In this document: positions 45,460-54,889 of the stretch, piece after piece | Position numbering within the stretch: position 1 is the stretch's first letter | Layout: every line of letters starts with the position of its first letter | Origin: Vairimorpha ceranae | Lineage: Eukaryota > Microsporidia > Nosematidae | Length of the DNA: 64,000 nucleotides | Direction: 5' to 3' | Assembly: GCF_000988165.1 (NCBI RefSeq) | Contig: NW_020169306.1 | Location: forward strand, 1-64,000 | Translations under genes and position numbers: made by a program | Notes under the pieces: generated by a model | Seen by the model: the letters and a program-made list of their open reading frames with translations, nothing else | Database searches by the model: none | What the model was told of the DNA's origin: nothing

Positions 45460-46269
45460 ATGAATATTTTGTATTTATTTTCTCTGAATTTCTGTACAAA
45501 TCAATTTCCGGTAAATTACGAACCACTTACTTACGATGGCTTAAGAAATATTTTGTCAGGATTTACTAATCATTTTCTCCAGCATGTCGCCGATAGCGAA
45601 GAAAGAACTTTAAAGTATATTAATAAGACATTGGAATCTAAATTTAAAGATGAAATGGAATTACATACAAAATTATTGGATACAATGTGTAAGTTTAAGA
45701 AAAAAGAACAGGAAAGAGGAAAAAATGATTCTATGGCACTACTGATACCATTGTTAAAAGCAATGAAAATAGAAAACACCGATAATGTACTACTAAGCTT
45801 ATTAACTAGTAAAGGTGCCGATAATAAAATGCTACCCTTTCTAATTCATTTAATGTCATCAGGCGGGACAACGACTCGAAGTCAACAGCAACCAAACCAG
45901 AATATACTTTTAACTACCTTGTTAAGCCGATTAGATGAGGATGGAGATAATGACAAAACACTTTTAAATTATTTGTTATACCAGACACTATCAGAAAAGC
46001 AAGATCAAACATGTCCTGTGACAAATCAAAATCCTAATTTATATGGACCCTCAACAAGTAGTGCCCCTTTTATTCCACCTACGATTTATGGCCCATCACT
46101 AAATGTAAATCCTCCGCCTACAGTTACCTACGGCCCATCACCTGCTGTTAATCGTGATCAATGCTTTCCCAATGTAGCAACATCTTGTCCGCCGTTTCAA
46201 GAATCATGTCCTTTAAATCAGGGCATAGAAACACGGGAATATGGTAAAAACTATGGCCGTAGACCTTGA
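45460..46269 (+). CDS. Secreted hypothetical protein with YGPS repeats (269 aa)
   Basis: Function unknown. ATG 45460 lies six bases after ATTCCC. A short hydrophobic N-terminus (MNILYLFSLNFCTNQF) could be a signal peptide. Residues about 20-160 are helical and charged (FLQHVADSEERTLKYINKTL, FKDEMELHTKLLDTMCKFKK). The C-terminal 90 residues are Pro/Asn/Tyr-rich with recurring YGPS (NLYGPSTSS, TIYGPSLNV, TYGPSPAVN), four spaced Cys residues and a basic end (EYGKNYGRRP). Pro/Tyr/Cys-rich tails on secreted proteins recall spore-wall or polar-tube components of microsporidia, but there is no specific match and this is only a suggestion. Confidence 0.7.
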   Translation: MNILYLFSLNFCTNQFPVNYEPLTYDGLRNILSGFTNHFLQHVADSEERTLKYINKTLESKFKDEMELHTKLLDTMCKFKKKEQERGKNDSMALLIPLLKAMKIENTDNVLLSLLTSKGADNKMLPFLIHLMSSGGTTTRSQQQPNQNILLTTLLSRLDEDGDNDKTLLNYLLYQTLSEKQDQTCPVTNQNPNLYGPSTSSAPFIPPTIYGPSLNVNPPPTVTYGPSPAVNRDQCFPNVATSCPPFQESCPLNQGIETREYGKNYGRRP

Positions 46270-46859
46270 TTTTATTAAAATGTAAATATTTGTTATTCTG
46301 TTAATGTTTTATCATAAAATTTATTTAGTATGTAAATTAAATCACAAACTCATAAAATATACTCTTTCATTTCAAATAATGTAAATATATACAATAACTA
46401 AATATTTAATACTTTTTAATAAATTAAAATGCGTTGTTTCATAATTATAATTTATTAATATTTTTAATAAAATTTACAAAATTGACTAATTTTTTGAATA
46501 AAATAATTTTTTTATGTTTATTTTTCTGTATTTTTGCATATTTTTAAATTTTGCTGTACAGCTTTAATATATTTACATCAATTTTTTTTCATAGAAAAAC
46601 AATATAAATGTTACTTTTTCCTATTAGTATCTATTATTAAAAACTTTAAATTAATAATTAATTTTATTTACAATTTTTACACATTTTTAATTTATTAATA
46701 AATATATTAATTTTTTAAAATATAAAATTTACAAACACTTTTTTTAAAAAAATATATTTTTACACCATTAAGTAAATAAAGTTAATGTAATTTTATATAG
46801 CTGTAAATTATTTTAAATAAACTTTATTTTTTTTTAAATATAAATACTCCTTTTTTTCT
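46270..46859. other. AT-rich intergenic sequence
   Basis: No gene or RNA is supported. Confidence 0.5.
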
Positions 46860-47627
46860 ATGTTCATGTATTTTTTTACTCTTATACTATTTTTGTACAC
46901 TTATTACATCTTTGCTACGGAACAACAGCATTTATTAGATGTTGATTCTCAACCATTTTTAGTCGCAGAAAATTTAACATTCGAAGAAAGTACATTATGT
47001 CAGAGAAAACAACTAGATTCTAGTGAAATACAAAATTTAAAATTTTTAATAAAAGATTTATTTTCTAAGAATGAAGAAAAAATTAATAATTTATTAAATA
47101 TCTGTAGTAGTAAATTTGATATTAATAAGTCTTTGGATCGTCAAAGTGAAAAATTGGAGTTACATCTAAAAAATAAATTTGATATTTTGGAAGAAAAAAA
47201 TTTGGAAAGACATTGTGAATTGAGAAACGAGCTATCAACAATCATTTCTAGTACTATTGAAACTGAAATAAAAAAGAATATATCGGCCGTTACAAATCTA
47301 CAAACTGGTTTTTTTGATTTTTTCAACAAAAAACTATTACCTTCACTAGTTTCAGAAGCAATTGTTGTCACTTTACATGATTTAAATGAAAATTTATTCT
47401 CTAGCATAAGAGAATTTTTGAATGATAGCGAAGGACGAATAGTTAAAGATTTAAAATCTTACATTAAATCTAAGGAAAATAAAAGCCTGACGAAAGAAAT
47501 AATGGTAAGGATGATTTTAGAAAATTTAAAACATGATAAAAAAATGCATTTGCTTTTATATCTATTAAATAAGAAAGAGAAAACATCTGCTTCACCATGT
47601 AAAGAAGATGAATTATCTTTTAACTAA
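46860..47627 (+). CDS. Secreted or anchored coiled-coil hypothetical protein (255 aa)
   Basis: Function unknown. The N-terminus MFMYFFTLILFLYTYYIFAT is a strong signal peptide or signal anchor. The rest is Lys/Glu/Leu-rich and helical, with heptad-like runs (DRQSEKLELHLKNKFDILEE, LERHCELRNELSTIISSTIE), a hydrophobic break around residues 145-160 (NLQTGFFDFFNKKLLPSLVS) and a basic helical C-terminus. Only ACTCC precedes the ATG, a weak version of the start box. Both this gene and its upstream neighbour at 45460 encode exported helical proteins in the same orientation, but no family link is visible. Confidence 0.7.
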   Translation: MFMYFFTLILFLYTYYIFATEQQHLLDVDSQPFLVAENLTFEESTLCQRKQLDSSEIQNLKFLIKDLFSKNEEKINNLLNICSSKFDINKSLDRQSEKLELHLKNKFDILEEKNLERHCELRNELSTIISSTIETEIKKNISAVTNLQTGFFDFFNKKLLPSLVSEAIVVTLHDLNENLFSSIREFLNDSEGRIVKDLKSYIKSKENKSLTKEIMVRMILENLKHDKKMHLLLYLLNKKEKTSASPCKEDELSFN

Positions 47628-47637
47628 TAATTAAAAA

Positions 47638-47925
47638 TGTAAATAGTTTTTTATTTTTTGTATTTAATTAATTTAAAAAAAATCAATAAAAATTTATCAG
47701 CTGTTTTCTTCATACATCTACTTTAATAAGACAAATAATAAAAAAGTAAATAGTATTATATTTCTTGTATTTCATCTACTTCAATGAAAACATATTGTTT
47801 TTAAAAAATTTTTAGTAATTTATTTTTGTATTTCGTTTACTTTAGAAAAAATTAATGAAGGTGTAAATAGTCTTTTATCTTCTGCATTACATCAATTTCA
47901 ATGAAAACAAAATGTAATTTTTTAT
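47638..47925. repeat. Degenerate tandem repeat, about 110 bp x 2.5
   Basis: Units begin GTAAATAG at 47639, 47746 and 47863. Each carries a TTTGTATTTCATCTACTTCA-like or related block, and the last two also share CAATGAAAAC. The array fills most of the gap between two convergent genes (46860 + and 47960 -). Confidence 0.55.
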
Positions 47926-47959
47926 AAAATAACAAATTTATTTAATTAAAATCATTTAT

Positions 47960-50041
47960 TTATAAATGTCTCTCGTATAAATCCAATTTCTTATCAACCA
48001 AAGCACATAAATTATAATTTTCTTTCACTAATCCTAAAATTTCATCATCCTTGTCTTTATTTTCTTCTACGTTTCTGTAAAATTCATCAGATACTTTTTC
48101 AAACTCTTTTATGCACACAATAAGTTCATCATCATCATTATTTTGCACAATTTTCTTAGAATAGTCATCTAGTAAATTCTCGAAAAAATCTACATTTTCT
48201 TCTAACTCAGACAATCTAATTTCTTCTTTTTCAAGTAAATCATAGAGTACTTGGTAGTTATTTAAACTATCTAACAGTTTTTCATCTTCTTCGTATATTT
48301 CTTTAGCTTTAGAATTAAAATCAGCAATGTTTTCTTCTAATTTACGTGTTTGTTCTTGTATTATTTCATAAATAGACATTTGTACAAATGAAGTATTCTT
48401 TTGTGTATTAGTTAACTTACTATTTTCTCCAAAGATAGATGTTTTATTAACAGAAACATCACTAACATTCGTTGATTCTTTGTTTTCTTTAACAACCTCT
48501 GCTTGCTCTTCTTTTGATGGTAAATTAGAAACAACCGGTTCCTTGCTAGTTACACTTGTAATTTTCTCTCCTCCTACTTTTTGTACACCAGAGACAGGTT
48601 GAAAAATCGAAACAGGTTCCTGAGGTAATGTATTTACTGCTGATGCAGTGTTAAATGGGGCTGTGGTAGTAGTATTTAGAAATGGATTGGTCGCATTTGA
48701 TGATATAGAGGTTGGTGCTGTTTGATTTGTATTGGTAAAAGGATTATTTGAAGGCTGTACAGTATTTGTAAAATTATTAACATTTTGATTTACTGTACTT
48801 GGTATACTAGATGTTTGGGCAGTTGTATTGGGCTGAGTAAGAGTAGAATTCTGTTGAGCGGAAAAAGGATTTGGCTGATTGAACATGTTAGTCGATGGCT
48901 TTGAAGAAGTACCAGTGAATAAATTTGATGTTTGTGATGTACCAAATGAATTAAATCCAACCCCGCTTGAACTTTGTGTCCCACTTGGCTGACCAAATTG
49001 CGATGATCCAGCTGTGGCGGTCTGTGATGATCCAGTTGTAGTAGATTGTGGAAATCCTCCAGTCGTAGATTGCGGAAATCCTCCAGTTGTTAATTGCGGA
49101 AATCCTGTTGTAGTAGATTGTGGAAATCCTCCCGTGATAGACTGTGACGATCCTGTTGCATTAGATTGTGGCCATCCTGTTGCATTAGATTGTGGCCATC
49201 CTGTTGTAGTAGATTGCGGAAATCCTGTTGTAGTTGGTTGTGTTTGTGCTGAATTGAAGCTAAATGGATTTGTAGGCGCCGTATTCTGTAAGTTATTATT
49301 TTGCGTATTACCAAATATACTACTAGATGTTTGTAGCGGTACATTGGAAGAATTTTGCTGCGTGGAACCAAATAAGCTTGATGTTGTATTTGACTGTGAA
49401 CTACCAAATGGATTAGAATTTGCAGTAAATTGTGAAGTTGGTCCACTTGACTGCAATTGTGTCGAATTTTGCTGTGTTTGTCCAAATAAAGACGGCGCAT
49501 TGGTCTGCGTCGAACCAAAAATATTTGCTGATGTCGAAGATCCTGGTTGTGCAGAAGAAAAAAAAGAAGGTTGTGAAGTCGATGATTGCATATTTGTAAA
49601 CGGATTTGCTTGATTTCCTTGCTGTACATTTGTAAAAGGGTTTACTTGATTTCCAAACTGGCTTGTCAAGGGTGTTGATTGACTTCCAGTTAACATACTA
49701 CCAAATGAATTCTGTTGAGTTGTTGATTGCTTGCTAAGAAAAGGATTATTCTGCTGTAATTGTGAATTAGTCTGCTGCGTTGATGAAAAAGAAAATGGTT
49801 GAGAAGCTTGAGATTGTTGTTGTGATTGATTTCCAAACGACGAATTGCTTGTTAATTGTGTACCTCCAAATGGTAAATTATTTGTCGATTGCGTATTTAA
49901 AAAAGGGTTACTCTGTTGATTAACGAAGCCGAATTGTTGCTGTGGCTGATTTCCATTTTTCAAATTTCCAAATGGATTGGTATTTTGTTGTTGCTGCTTT
50001 TGGTCTTCATCCTTTTTTTGATTAAATAAGTTGAAGTTCAT
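47960..50041 (-). CDS. NSP1: Nsp1/Nup62-type FG nucleoporin (693 aa)
   Basis: A central-channel component of the nuclear pore. Its FG repeats form the permeability barrier and its C-terminal coiled coil holds it in the Nup62/Nsp1 complex. Residues 1 to about 470 are Gln/Asn/Ser/Thr-rich with many FG dipeptides in NPFG, SLFG and SFG contexts and almost no charge. In the middle (about 270-345) a run of roughly 10-residue units of the GFPQSTTT type replaces FG. Residues about 470-550 are a charged linker. The last 140 residues form the coiled coil (YEIIQEQTRKLEENIADFNS, LDSLNNYQVLYDLLEKEE), matching the Nsp1_C pattern. ATG 50041 follows CCC by six bases. It is longer than expected for a reduced genome because of the repeats. 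Plus-strand frames over the repeats (49014-49613) are shadows. Confidence 0.85.
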   Translation of the reverse strand: MNFNLFNQKKDEDQKQQQQNTNPFGNLKNGNQPQQQFGFVNQQSNPFLNTQSTNNLPFGGTQLTSNSSFGNQSQQQSQASQPFSFSSTQQTNSQLQQNNPFLSKQSTTQQNSFGSMLTGSQSTPLTSQFGNQVNPFTNVQQGNQANPFTNMQSSTSQPSFFSSAQPGSSTSANIFGSTQTNAPSLFGQTQQNSTQLQSSGPTSQFTANSNPFGSSQSNTTSSLFGSTQQNSSNVPLQTSSSIFGNTQNNNLQNTAPTNPFSFNSAQTQPTTTGFPQSTTTGWPQSNATGWPQSNATGSSQSITGGFPQSTTTGFPQLTTGGFPQSTTGGFPQSTTTGSSQTATAGSSQFGQPSGTQSSSGVGFNSFGTSQTSNLFTGTSSKPSTNMFNQPNPFSAQQNSTLTQPNTTAQTSSIPSTVNQNVNNFTNTVQPSNNPFTNTNQTAPTSISSNATNPFLNTTTTAPFNTASAVNTLPQEPVSIFQPVSGVQKVGGEKITSVTSKEPVVSNLPSKEEQAEVVKENKESTNVSDVSVNKTSIFGENSKLTNTQKNTSFVQMSIYEIIQEQTRKLEENIADFNSKAKEIYEEDEKLLDSLNNYQVLYDLLEKEEIRLSELEENVDFFENLLDDYSKKIVQNNDDDELIVCIKEFEKVSDEFYRNVEENKDKDDEILGLVKENYNLCALVDKKLDLYERHL
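48985..49225 (-). repeat. Minisatellite inside the nucleoporin gene
   Basis: About eight to ten imperfect 24-30-bp units encode G-(F/W/S)-(P/S)-Q-(S/T) followed by N/T-rich residues. The units differ by a few bases and keep the frame, suggesting repeat-number variation between strains. Confidence 0.7.
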
Positions 50042-51455
50042 TTTAAGGGCAAAAAAATATTATTTTTAGTAGTAAATTACGCTTTTTAAGCTTTTACTAA
50101 AGTAAATTTCACAAAACAACGATCATTTTGTATGTTTAAAAAGTTTAAAACGACGTATAGTGTAAGATGAATTATTACAAGAAGTAGCATTTTTTTAAGA
50201 CCAATTATAAACTTATAAAAAAAATAATACGTTGCGAAAAGTTAATTATTTTGCTTATTACAAAAACACTAACACTTTTCGATGTTTATATATAGTTAAA
50301 AAGCATAATTTATAAAAGCATACTAGCACAGTAGCAAATATTTTTCTTAATGATATAAATTTTAAAACATTGTTGAGTTTCTAATTAGCAATATAATATG
50401 TCATTTAGCATAGGACGGCATTGTTTTTCAAACAAATTCTATAAAGTTTTTAATAAAAAAGTTGGTATCTTTTATTTGACCTATTTTTCTCTTCACAGGC
50501 TTTATCTCTAAAAATGTCGCTTTTTCCAACTTTCATCCCTTTTCTCCCTCCATTTTTTTATTTTGTAATTTTTAAATAAATTACGGCGGAAAAATATATT
50601 AAAAAACAAATAAAAATCCTATTCGCCCCATAAATATCATTTACAACCATTTTTATTTAATTTATTTTAGGTTTATTTAAATTGTAATTAAATCGTTGTG
50701 ATATTCTAATACACAAAACCAAAAGTTTTTATATATTTTACTGTTTAAAATATTTTTAAAAAAGTTAGATAAATTTGTAAAATTATAAATTGTTAAGGCA
50801 TTACTTTAGATAAAATTTTAATTGAAATATTTGACACTTTAAAAAGACCTGGGATTTTTTTACAGAACTCAAAAAAAGTTTAATTTGAATTGTTGAGTTT
50901 TTTATAAAAATAATAGGAACAGTTATGACAAAATAGTACTATAAAAAAGATTGTAAGTGTTTTTTACAGCATTATTTTATGAAAACAAAAATTTATTAGA
51001 ATTTTGTTTGCTTGCAAGAATTTTTGTAATTTTTTTGAACTGATATTCTTTAGAACTTAGTAATTTTTAATAAACGCTTTTTAAATTATGATAAATAATT
51101 GTTAATTTTTAATAAATTTTCTAAAATTTATAACAGGACGCACATAAATTAAGCTGATATATTAATTTAAAATTTTATAAATTTTTAAATTAAATCTCAA
51201 GATAGTTTTGCTGACAAAAACATGCATATAAATTTAATTTTTTTGCGTCAGTTTTACACACCATTACAGTATATTTTTAATGCTAAATCTTGGAAATAAG
51301 AATGTTCTTATTTTTAATTGAATTATGATTTAATACATCCAACCAATTAAAAAATTTAATTTCTAGTATTTAACGTATAGAATTCTCTTTTTTTAATTAA
51401 GTTCTCAGTATTTTATTAATTATTTAAAAAGGAATAAGTTACCCCTCTTTAAAGG
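50042..51455. other. Divergent intergenic region
   Basis: Separates the nucleoporin (-) from the gene at 51456 (+). Apart from their start boxes (CCC at about 50048, TACCCC at 51440) nothing is supported. A GC-richer patch at 50490-50560 has tiny frames on both strands without start boxes. Confidence 0.5.
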
Positions 51456-53693
51456 ATGATTATGTATTACATATCAGTATTACTTATTTTTACAGTCTTA
51501 TTCCACACAGAATATTTATGCGATTACTCTGTGTATTACAAACATCCATATTTAACATCCATGCTTATTTTACCGATTATTCCATGGAATTATATTTTAG
51601 CGTACAGCTCAAAATTATATTTAAAAAATATGGTTTTACAAATGAGGACGTATTTTGTAAACAAGATTATGCTGGTTTTCACGCTTTTTATGTTGACTTT
51701 ATTAATATTAGATAAGCCAATTGTTAGTAGATATATTTGGAATGAGAATTTAGAGATTATTATTCCTAAAGGGAATAATATTTCTGTTTATTATATTTTT
51801 AATACAGATACAATGAATGATGGATCTGTTGAAAATTTTCTAGAGAAAGCAAAGATGTTTAAAGGAGATGTTTTTAGGTACAGCTTTGGAGCTGGTAATT
51901 ATGAAAATTTTGAAAATTTTAATAAGGAATTTAAATCTATTAAATTTTCAAAACTCAATCATATTAAGTGTTTTGTACTTTTTATTCCATTTTTAAAGAT
52001 TCAATATTTTGATGATTTAATTTATGCTGATTACACAACTACTAAAAATAAAAAAGATAAGATTACTGTTGCAGACACGGGGGAAGTTGCAGAAAAAATT
52101 ACAGATAAAGGAGATAAGGTTATTTATGCAGACACGGCGGAAGTTAAAGGGGAAATATATATACCAGTGCCACCACCCTTTAAATCTGAATCTTTAGGGT
52201 TTTTCTTGCCAACATATGGTACGGAAAGAGATAAGAAAGAAGAAGTCGGGAAGGGTTTACAACAAAAAAATAAAAAAAGTGAATTTACAAAAAACGGACA
52301 AAATTTGAGTTTTGCGGAAGATTTGAAAAAATCTCTTGAAAACATGCCAAAAAAAAACTGTATCGAGGATCGTACAAAAAATCTTAATTTACAAAAAAAA
52401 GAACAATCTTCTAATGATTTTCAAAATGAGTTATCAAAATTTGTATTGAAACGAAGAATTTTACTTGGATATAATGATTCGAGTTCTTCAAAAGAGAATA
52501 ATGAGGAAGTAGAAGAGAGCGAAAGTGATTCTTTTTTTATTTTTCAACCATCGAAATTGTCTGCAAACGTAAAAATTATTTGCGATGAAAAGGATAAAAT
52601 TTGTGAAAATAACCCGGTAAGTAACTTACAACTAGGTTGTAGTAAAAATAATGACATTAAATCTTTGATAAATCATAAAAACGATACTACTATTCATTCA
52701 AGTTCTGATTCTAGCGATAAGTTAGATACAGTTACTAGAACTAAAAAAAAATGGAATGTAAAGTTAAAAAAAGTTGATAATAAATATTTATTAAATAATA
52801 CTAAAGAAAATAATGTTCAAGACACAAATGAAAATATCAATCATTTGCAAGTAACACAGGTTAAAAGTACATCAACCTCGGATTTAAATAATAACTTACC
52901 ACAAAAGGTAGAGTCAAATTTAGATTTAAACTTTTCATCAATTGGAGTAAAAAGTGGTAGTTCTGATTCGACAGAATTCTTATCTGCTGAATCCTCTGAT
53001 ACCTTTTACTCCGCGACTTGCTATAAAGATGATGAAGAACGGGCAGAAACTATAATTAATAACACTTTAGATGATCTTAATAGTACACTAATTACTACGT
53101 TTGAATCCAATATTAATGAGGAAAGTGGGCTATTAGCTATGTCTGAATCTAATGCTTATACTGTTGATGAAGTCGACAATGAACTTTTATATTTGCCCAA
53201 ATCTAGTATTAATGAGGACAATGGATCATTACACGAAACAGAATCTAATATTCATGAGAATAGTGAACTAGTTTATACATTAGAATCTGATATTAATGAA
53301 AATGATAGTGGGTTGTTATCTACATCTAAAGATACGGCAAATACAACTTTAAATAAGAATAAGGAAATGGACGATAATTTATCATCTACATCAGGATCTA
53401 ATAAAAATACGCCAAATGAAATGTTACCAAACATGAATACGACAGACGAAATGTCATTAAATAAAGTTGAAAAAAATAAGCCTGCTTATACTTTTCAAGA
53501 CATGATAAAAAAGGGTTCTGAAAAGCTTACTAATAGTTTTGCTACAAGTATAGATCCTAGGGACAAATTTTTACAAAAAAAATGTACCAATGATTCAAAC
53601 ATTTTCACTAGATCAGCAATGGTTGATGATTTTGTTCATCAAAGAGATGTAGAAATTAATACTGAAAGTGATAATGATGGCTGGGATGATTAA
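51456..53693 (+). CDS. Membrane-anchored Ser/Asn/Glu-rich hypothetical protein (745 aa)
   Basis: Function unknown. Start box TACCCC lies ten bases before ATG 51456; a second in-frame ATG at 51462 is equally possible. Three hydrophobic segments lie at the N-terminus: residues about 1-20 (MIMYYISVLLIFTVLFHTEY), 30-52 and 70-87 (IMLVFTLFMLTLLILDKPIV). A folded domain follows to about residue 190 (YYIFNTDTMNDGS, VFRYSFGAGNYENF, CFVLFIPFLKI). The remaining 550 residues are low-complexity and acidic. They contain a duplicated ADT(G/A)EV unit near residues 205-235 and a degenerate 25-residue repeat around residues 545-630 (ESN-INEESGLL, SSINEDNGSL, SDINENDSGLL). The C-terminus is acidic and ends DGWDD. 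No known family; likely a membrane protein with a large disordered tail. Confidence 0.7.
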   Translation: MIMYYISVLLIFTVLFHTEYLCDYSVYYKHPYLTSMLILPIIPWNYILAYSSKLYLKNMVLQMRTYFVNKIMLVFTLFMLTLLILDKPIVSRYIWNENLEIIIPKGNNISVYYIFNTDTMNDGSVENFLEKAKMFKGDVFRYSFGAGNYENFENFNKEFKSIKFSKLNHIKCFVLFIPFLKIQYFDDLIYADYTTTKNKKDKITVADTGEVAEKITDKGDKVIYADTAEVKGEIYIPVPPPFKSESLGFFLPTYGTERDKKEEVGKGLQQKNKKSEFTKNGQNLSFAEDLKKSLENMPKKNCIEDRTKNLNLQKKEQSSNDFQNELSKFVLKRRILLGYNDSSSSKENNEEVEESESDSFFIFQPSKLSANVKIICDEKDKICENNPVSNLQLGCSKNNDIKSLINHKNDTTIHSSSDSSDKLDTVTRTKKKWNVKLKKVDNKYLLNNTKENNVQDTNENINHLQVTQVKSTSTSDLNNNLPQKVESNLDLNFSSIGVKSGSSDSTEFLSAESSDTFYSATCYKDDEERAETIINNTLDDLNSTLITTFESNINEESGLLAMSESNAYTVDEVDNELLYLPKSSINEDNGSLHETESNIHENSELVYTLESDINENDSGLLSTSKDTANTTLNKNKEMDDNLSSTSGSNKNTPNEMLPNMNTTDEMSLNKVEKNKPAYTFQDMIKKGSEKLTNSFATSIDPRDKFLQKKCTNDSNIFTRSAMVDDFVHQRDVEINTESDNDGWDD

Positions 53694-54020
53694 TTAATAA
53701 ACTTTATGTTAAAGTAACATTTCTTTAAAAAAGTAACTTTCTCATAGCTTTTTATTTTATTCGTCACTTTAATATAATTCTGTAAAAATATGTGAAAATT
53801 TTTAAGATAAAAAAGTAATTTATAACTAGTATTAAACATTTTTTAATCTAACAATTATTTAATTAAATTTGACATTTTATTTATGTTTACAAACAAATTA
53901 AAAAAATATTGGTATAAAAATAACTTTCAGCATAAATTTTAAATAAACAGAAAATATTTCGTAAAAATCTTGTACAAACCATCTACTTTATTTTGCTTAT
54001 CATAATAAGTTTTTTTCTAT

Positions 54021-54191
54021 TTATAAACATTTAACTTCTTCTAATATCTGATCAACAACACGAATAAGTTCTACTGGATCCATCCCCATTTCTATTAGCT
54101 CATACATACAATTAATAATTTCGTCATTCACAAAATCAATGTCTAGCTCTTTGCAAAATTCCTTAATAAGATCCAAATTTTTGTTTATCAT
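54021..54191 (-). CDS. MZT1: MOZART1-like gamma-tubulin complex subunit (56 aa)
   Basis: MOZART1 binds the N-termini of gamma-tubulin complex proteins and is needed to recruit and activate the complex at spindle poles. The 56-aa frame runs from ATG 54191 to TAA 54021, with a CC box (TCCTTAAAATG) just upstream. It shows the family layout of three short helices: a leading helix ending in EFCKELDID, a middle helix (EIINCMYELIEMG) and, after the turn MDP, the final helix VELIRVVDQILEEV. The pattern (C---C/E-G-(V/I/M)-(D/N)-P--L---V-E-) matches MZT1, and the length fits (about 60-80 aa elsewhere). It is divergent from, and only 39 bp away from, the PQ-loop gene, so the two may share a promoter. 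Confidence 0.7.
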   Translation of the reverse strand: MINKNLDLIKEFCKELDIDFVNDEIINCMYELIEMGMDPVELIRVVDQILEEVKCL

Positions 54192-54230
54192 TTTAAGGAT
54201 AAAAATAATTTTATTTACCCCCCCTTTTGC
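54192..54230. promoter_or_regulatory. 39-bp bidirectional promoter or leader
   Basis: Only 39 bp separate the start codons of MZT1 (-) and the PQ-loop gene (+). It contains a C-rich box for each: AGG (read CCT on the minus strand) 5 bp from the MZT1 ATG and CCCCCCC 6 bp before the PQ-loop ATG. 5' leaders must be extremely short. Confidence 0.55.
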
Positions 54231-54851
54231 ATGAAAGATCTAGAAATATTTTTCTCTGTACTTTTTATTATTTCTCCAATAATAGGCTATATTCCTCAAC
54301 TGTACACTAGACAGATAGTATTTCCAGAATTTCTGTCTGCTTTAACAATATTGGCTAACATTCTTAAAATAATACATTTTACAGGAAAATCAAATGCTTT
54401 TACAGTCATTCCTCTACAAGGAATGTTTACTATTTTACTGCATTCATGTTTACTCCTATTTAATAAGTCTATTTACTCGGTGACAGAAGAAAAAATTATG
54501 AAAAAACTTAAGATATCTTCTAAACAGATATATGTTTCTTATATCATATTGATTTGTATGTGTATACAAATATGTGGGTTATTTACAAGATCTTTTGAAT
54601 TTTGTGGAATACTTTCCCTTATCTTTGAGGTGAGTGTTAACTCTGTACAGTTACTTATAGAGAAACAGAAAAAAGAAGTTATTGTGGTAGATGTAAATAA
54701 AAAAGTTAGATCACAGAAAGAATTATACCTTGTATGGATTATAGGAGATATTTGTCGAATATTTTTTATGGTTTGTGCTGATACACCACATGTTTATACA
54801 ATCGCTTCACTAATTCAATTAGGCATTGATGGTTATTTACTTTATAATTAA
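54231..54851 (+). CDS. PQ-loop repeat membrane protein (206 aa)
   Basis: The PQ-loop (SLC66/MtN3-like) family comprises seven-helix membrane proteins that carry amino acids or act in lipid and membrane trafficking (SLC66A2 and yeast Any1 on endosome/Golgi membranes). The first PQ motif is clear at residues about 18-25 (IIGYIPQLY), followed by an LSALTILANILKIIHF helix typical of SLC66A2/Any1. The second PQ-equivalent loop at about residues 128-140 (FEVSVNSVQLLIEKQK) keeps Gln but not Pro. Hydrophobic helices are interrupted by two charged loops (EEKIMKKLKIS; KQKKEVIVVDVNKKVRSQK). At 206 aa it is shorter than Any1. ATG 54231 follows seven Cs. The transported substrate, if any, cannot be inferred. 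Confidence 0.65.
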   Translation: MKDLEIFFSVLFIISPIIGYIPQLYTRQIVFPEFLSALTILANILKIIHFTGKSNAFTVIPLQGMFTILLHSCLLLFNKSIYSVTEEKIMKKLKISSKQIYVSYIILICMCIQICGLFTRSFEFCGILSLIFEVSVNSVQLLIEKQKKEVIVVDVNKKVRSQKELYLVWIIGDICRIFFMVCADTPHVYTIASLIQLGIDGYLLYN

Positions 54852-54889
54852 TTAAAAATAAAGTATTAAAAATATTATACAAATATTTA

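Noticed and set aside
49014..49613. 199-aa plus-strand frame with a Cys/Gly/Pro/Val repeat
   Set aside because: Antisense shadow of the nucleoporin's repetitive Gln/Thr/Ser region; no start box, and the minus frame continues into a clear Nsp1 coiled coil.
50513..50578. 21-codon frame MSLFPTFIPFL... in a GC-richer patch
   Set aside because: Too short, no start box and equally open on the other strand.
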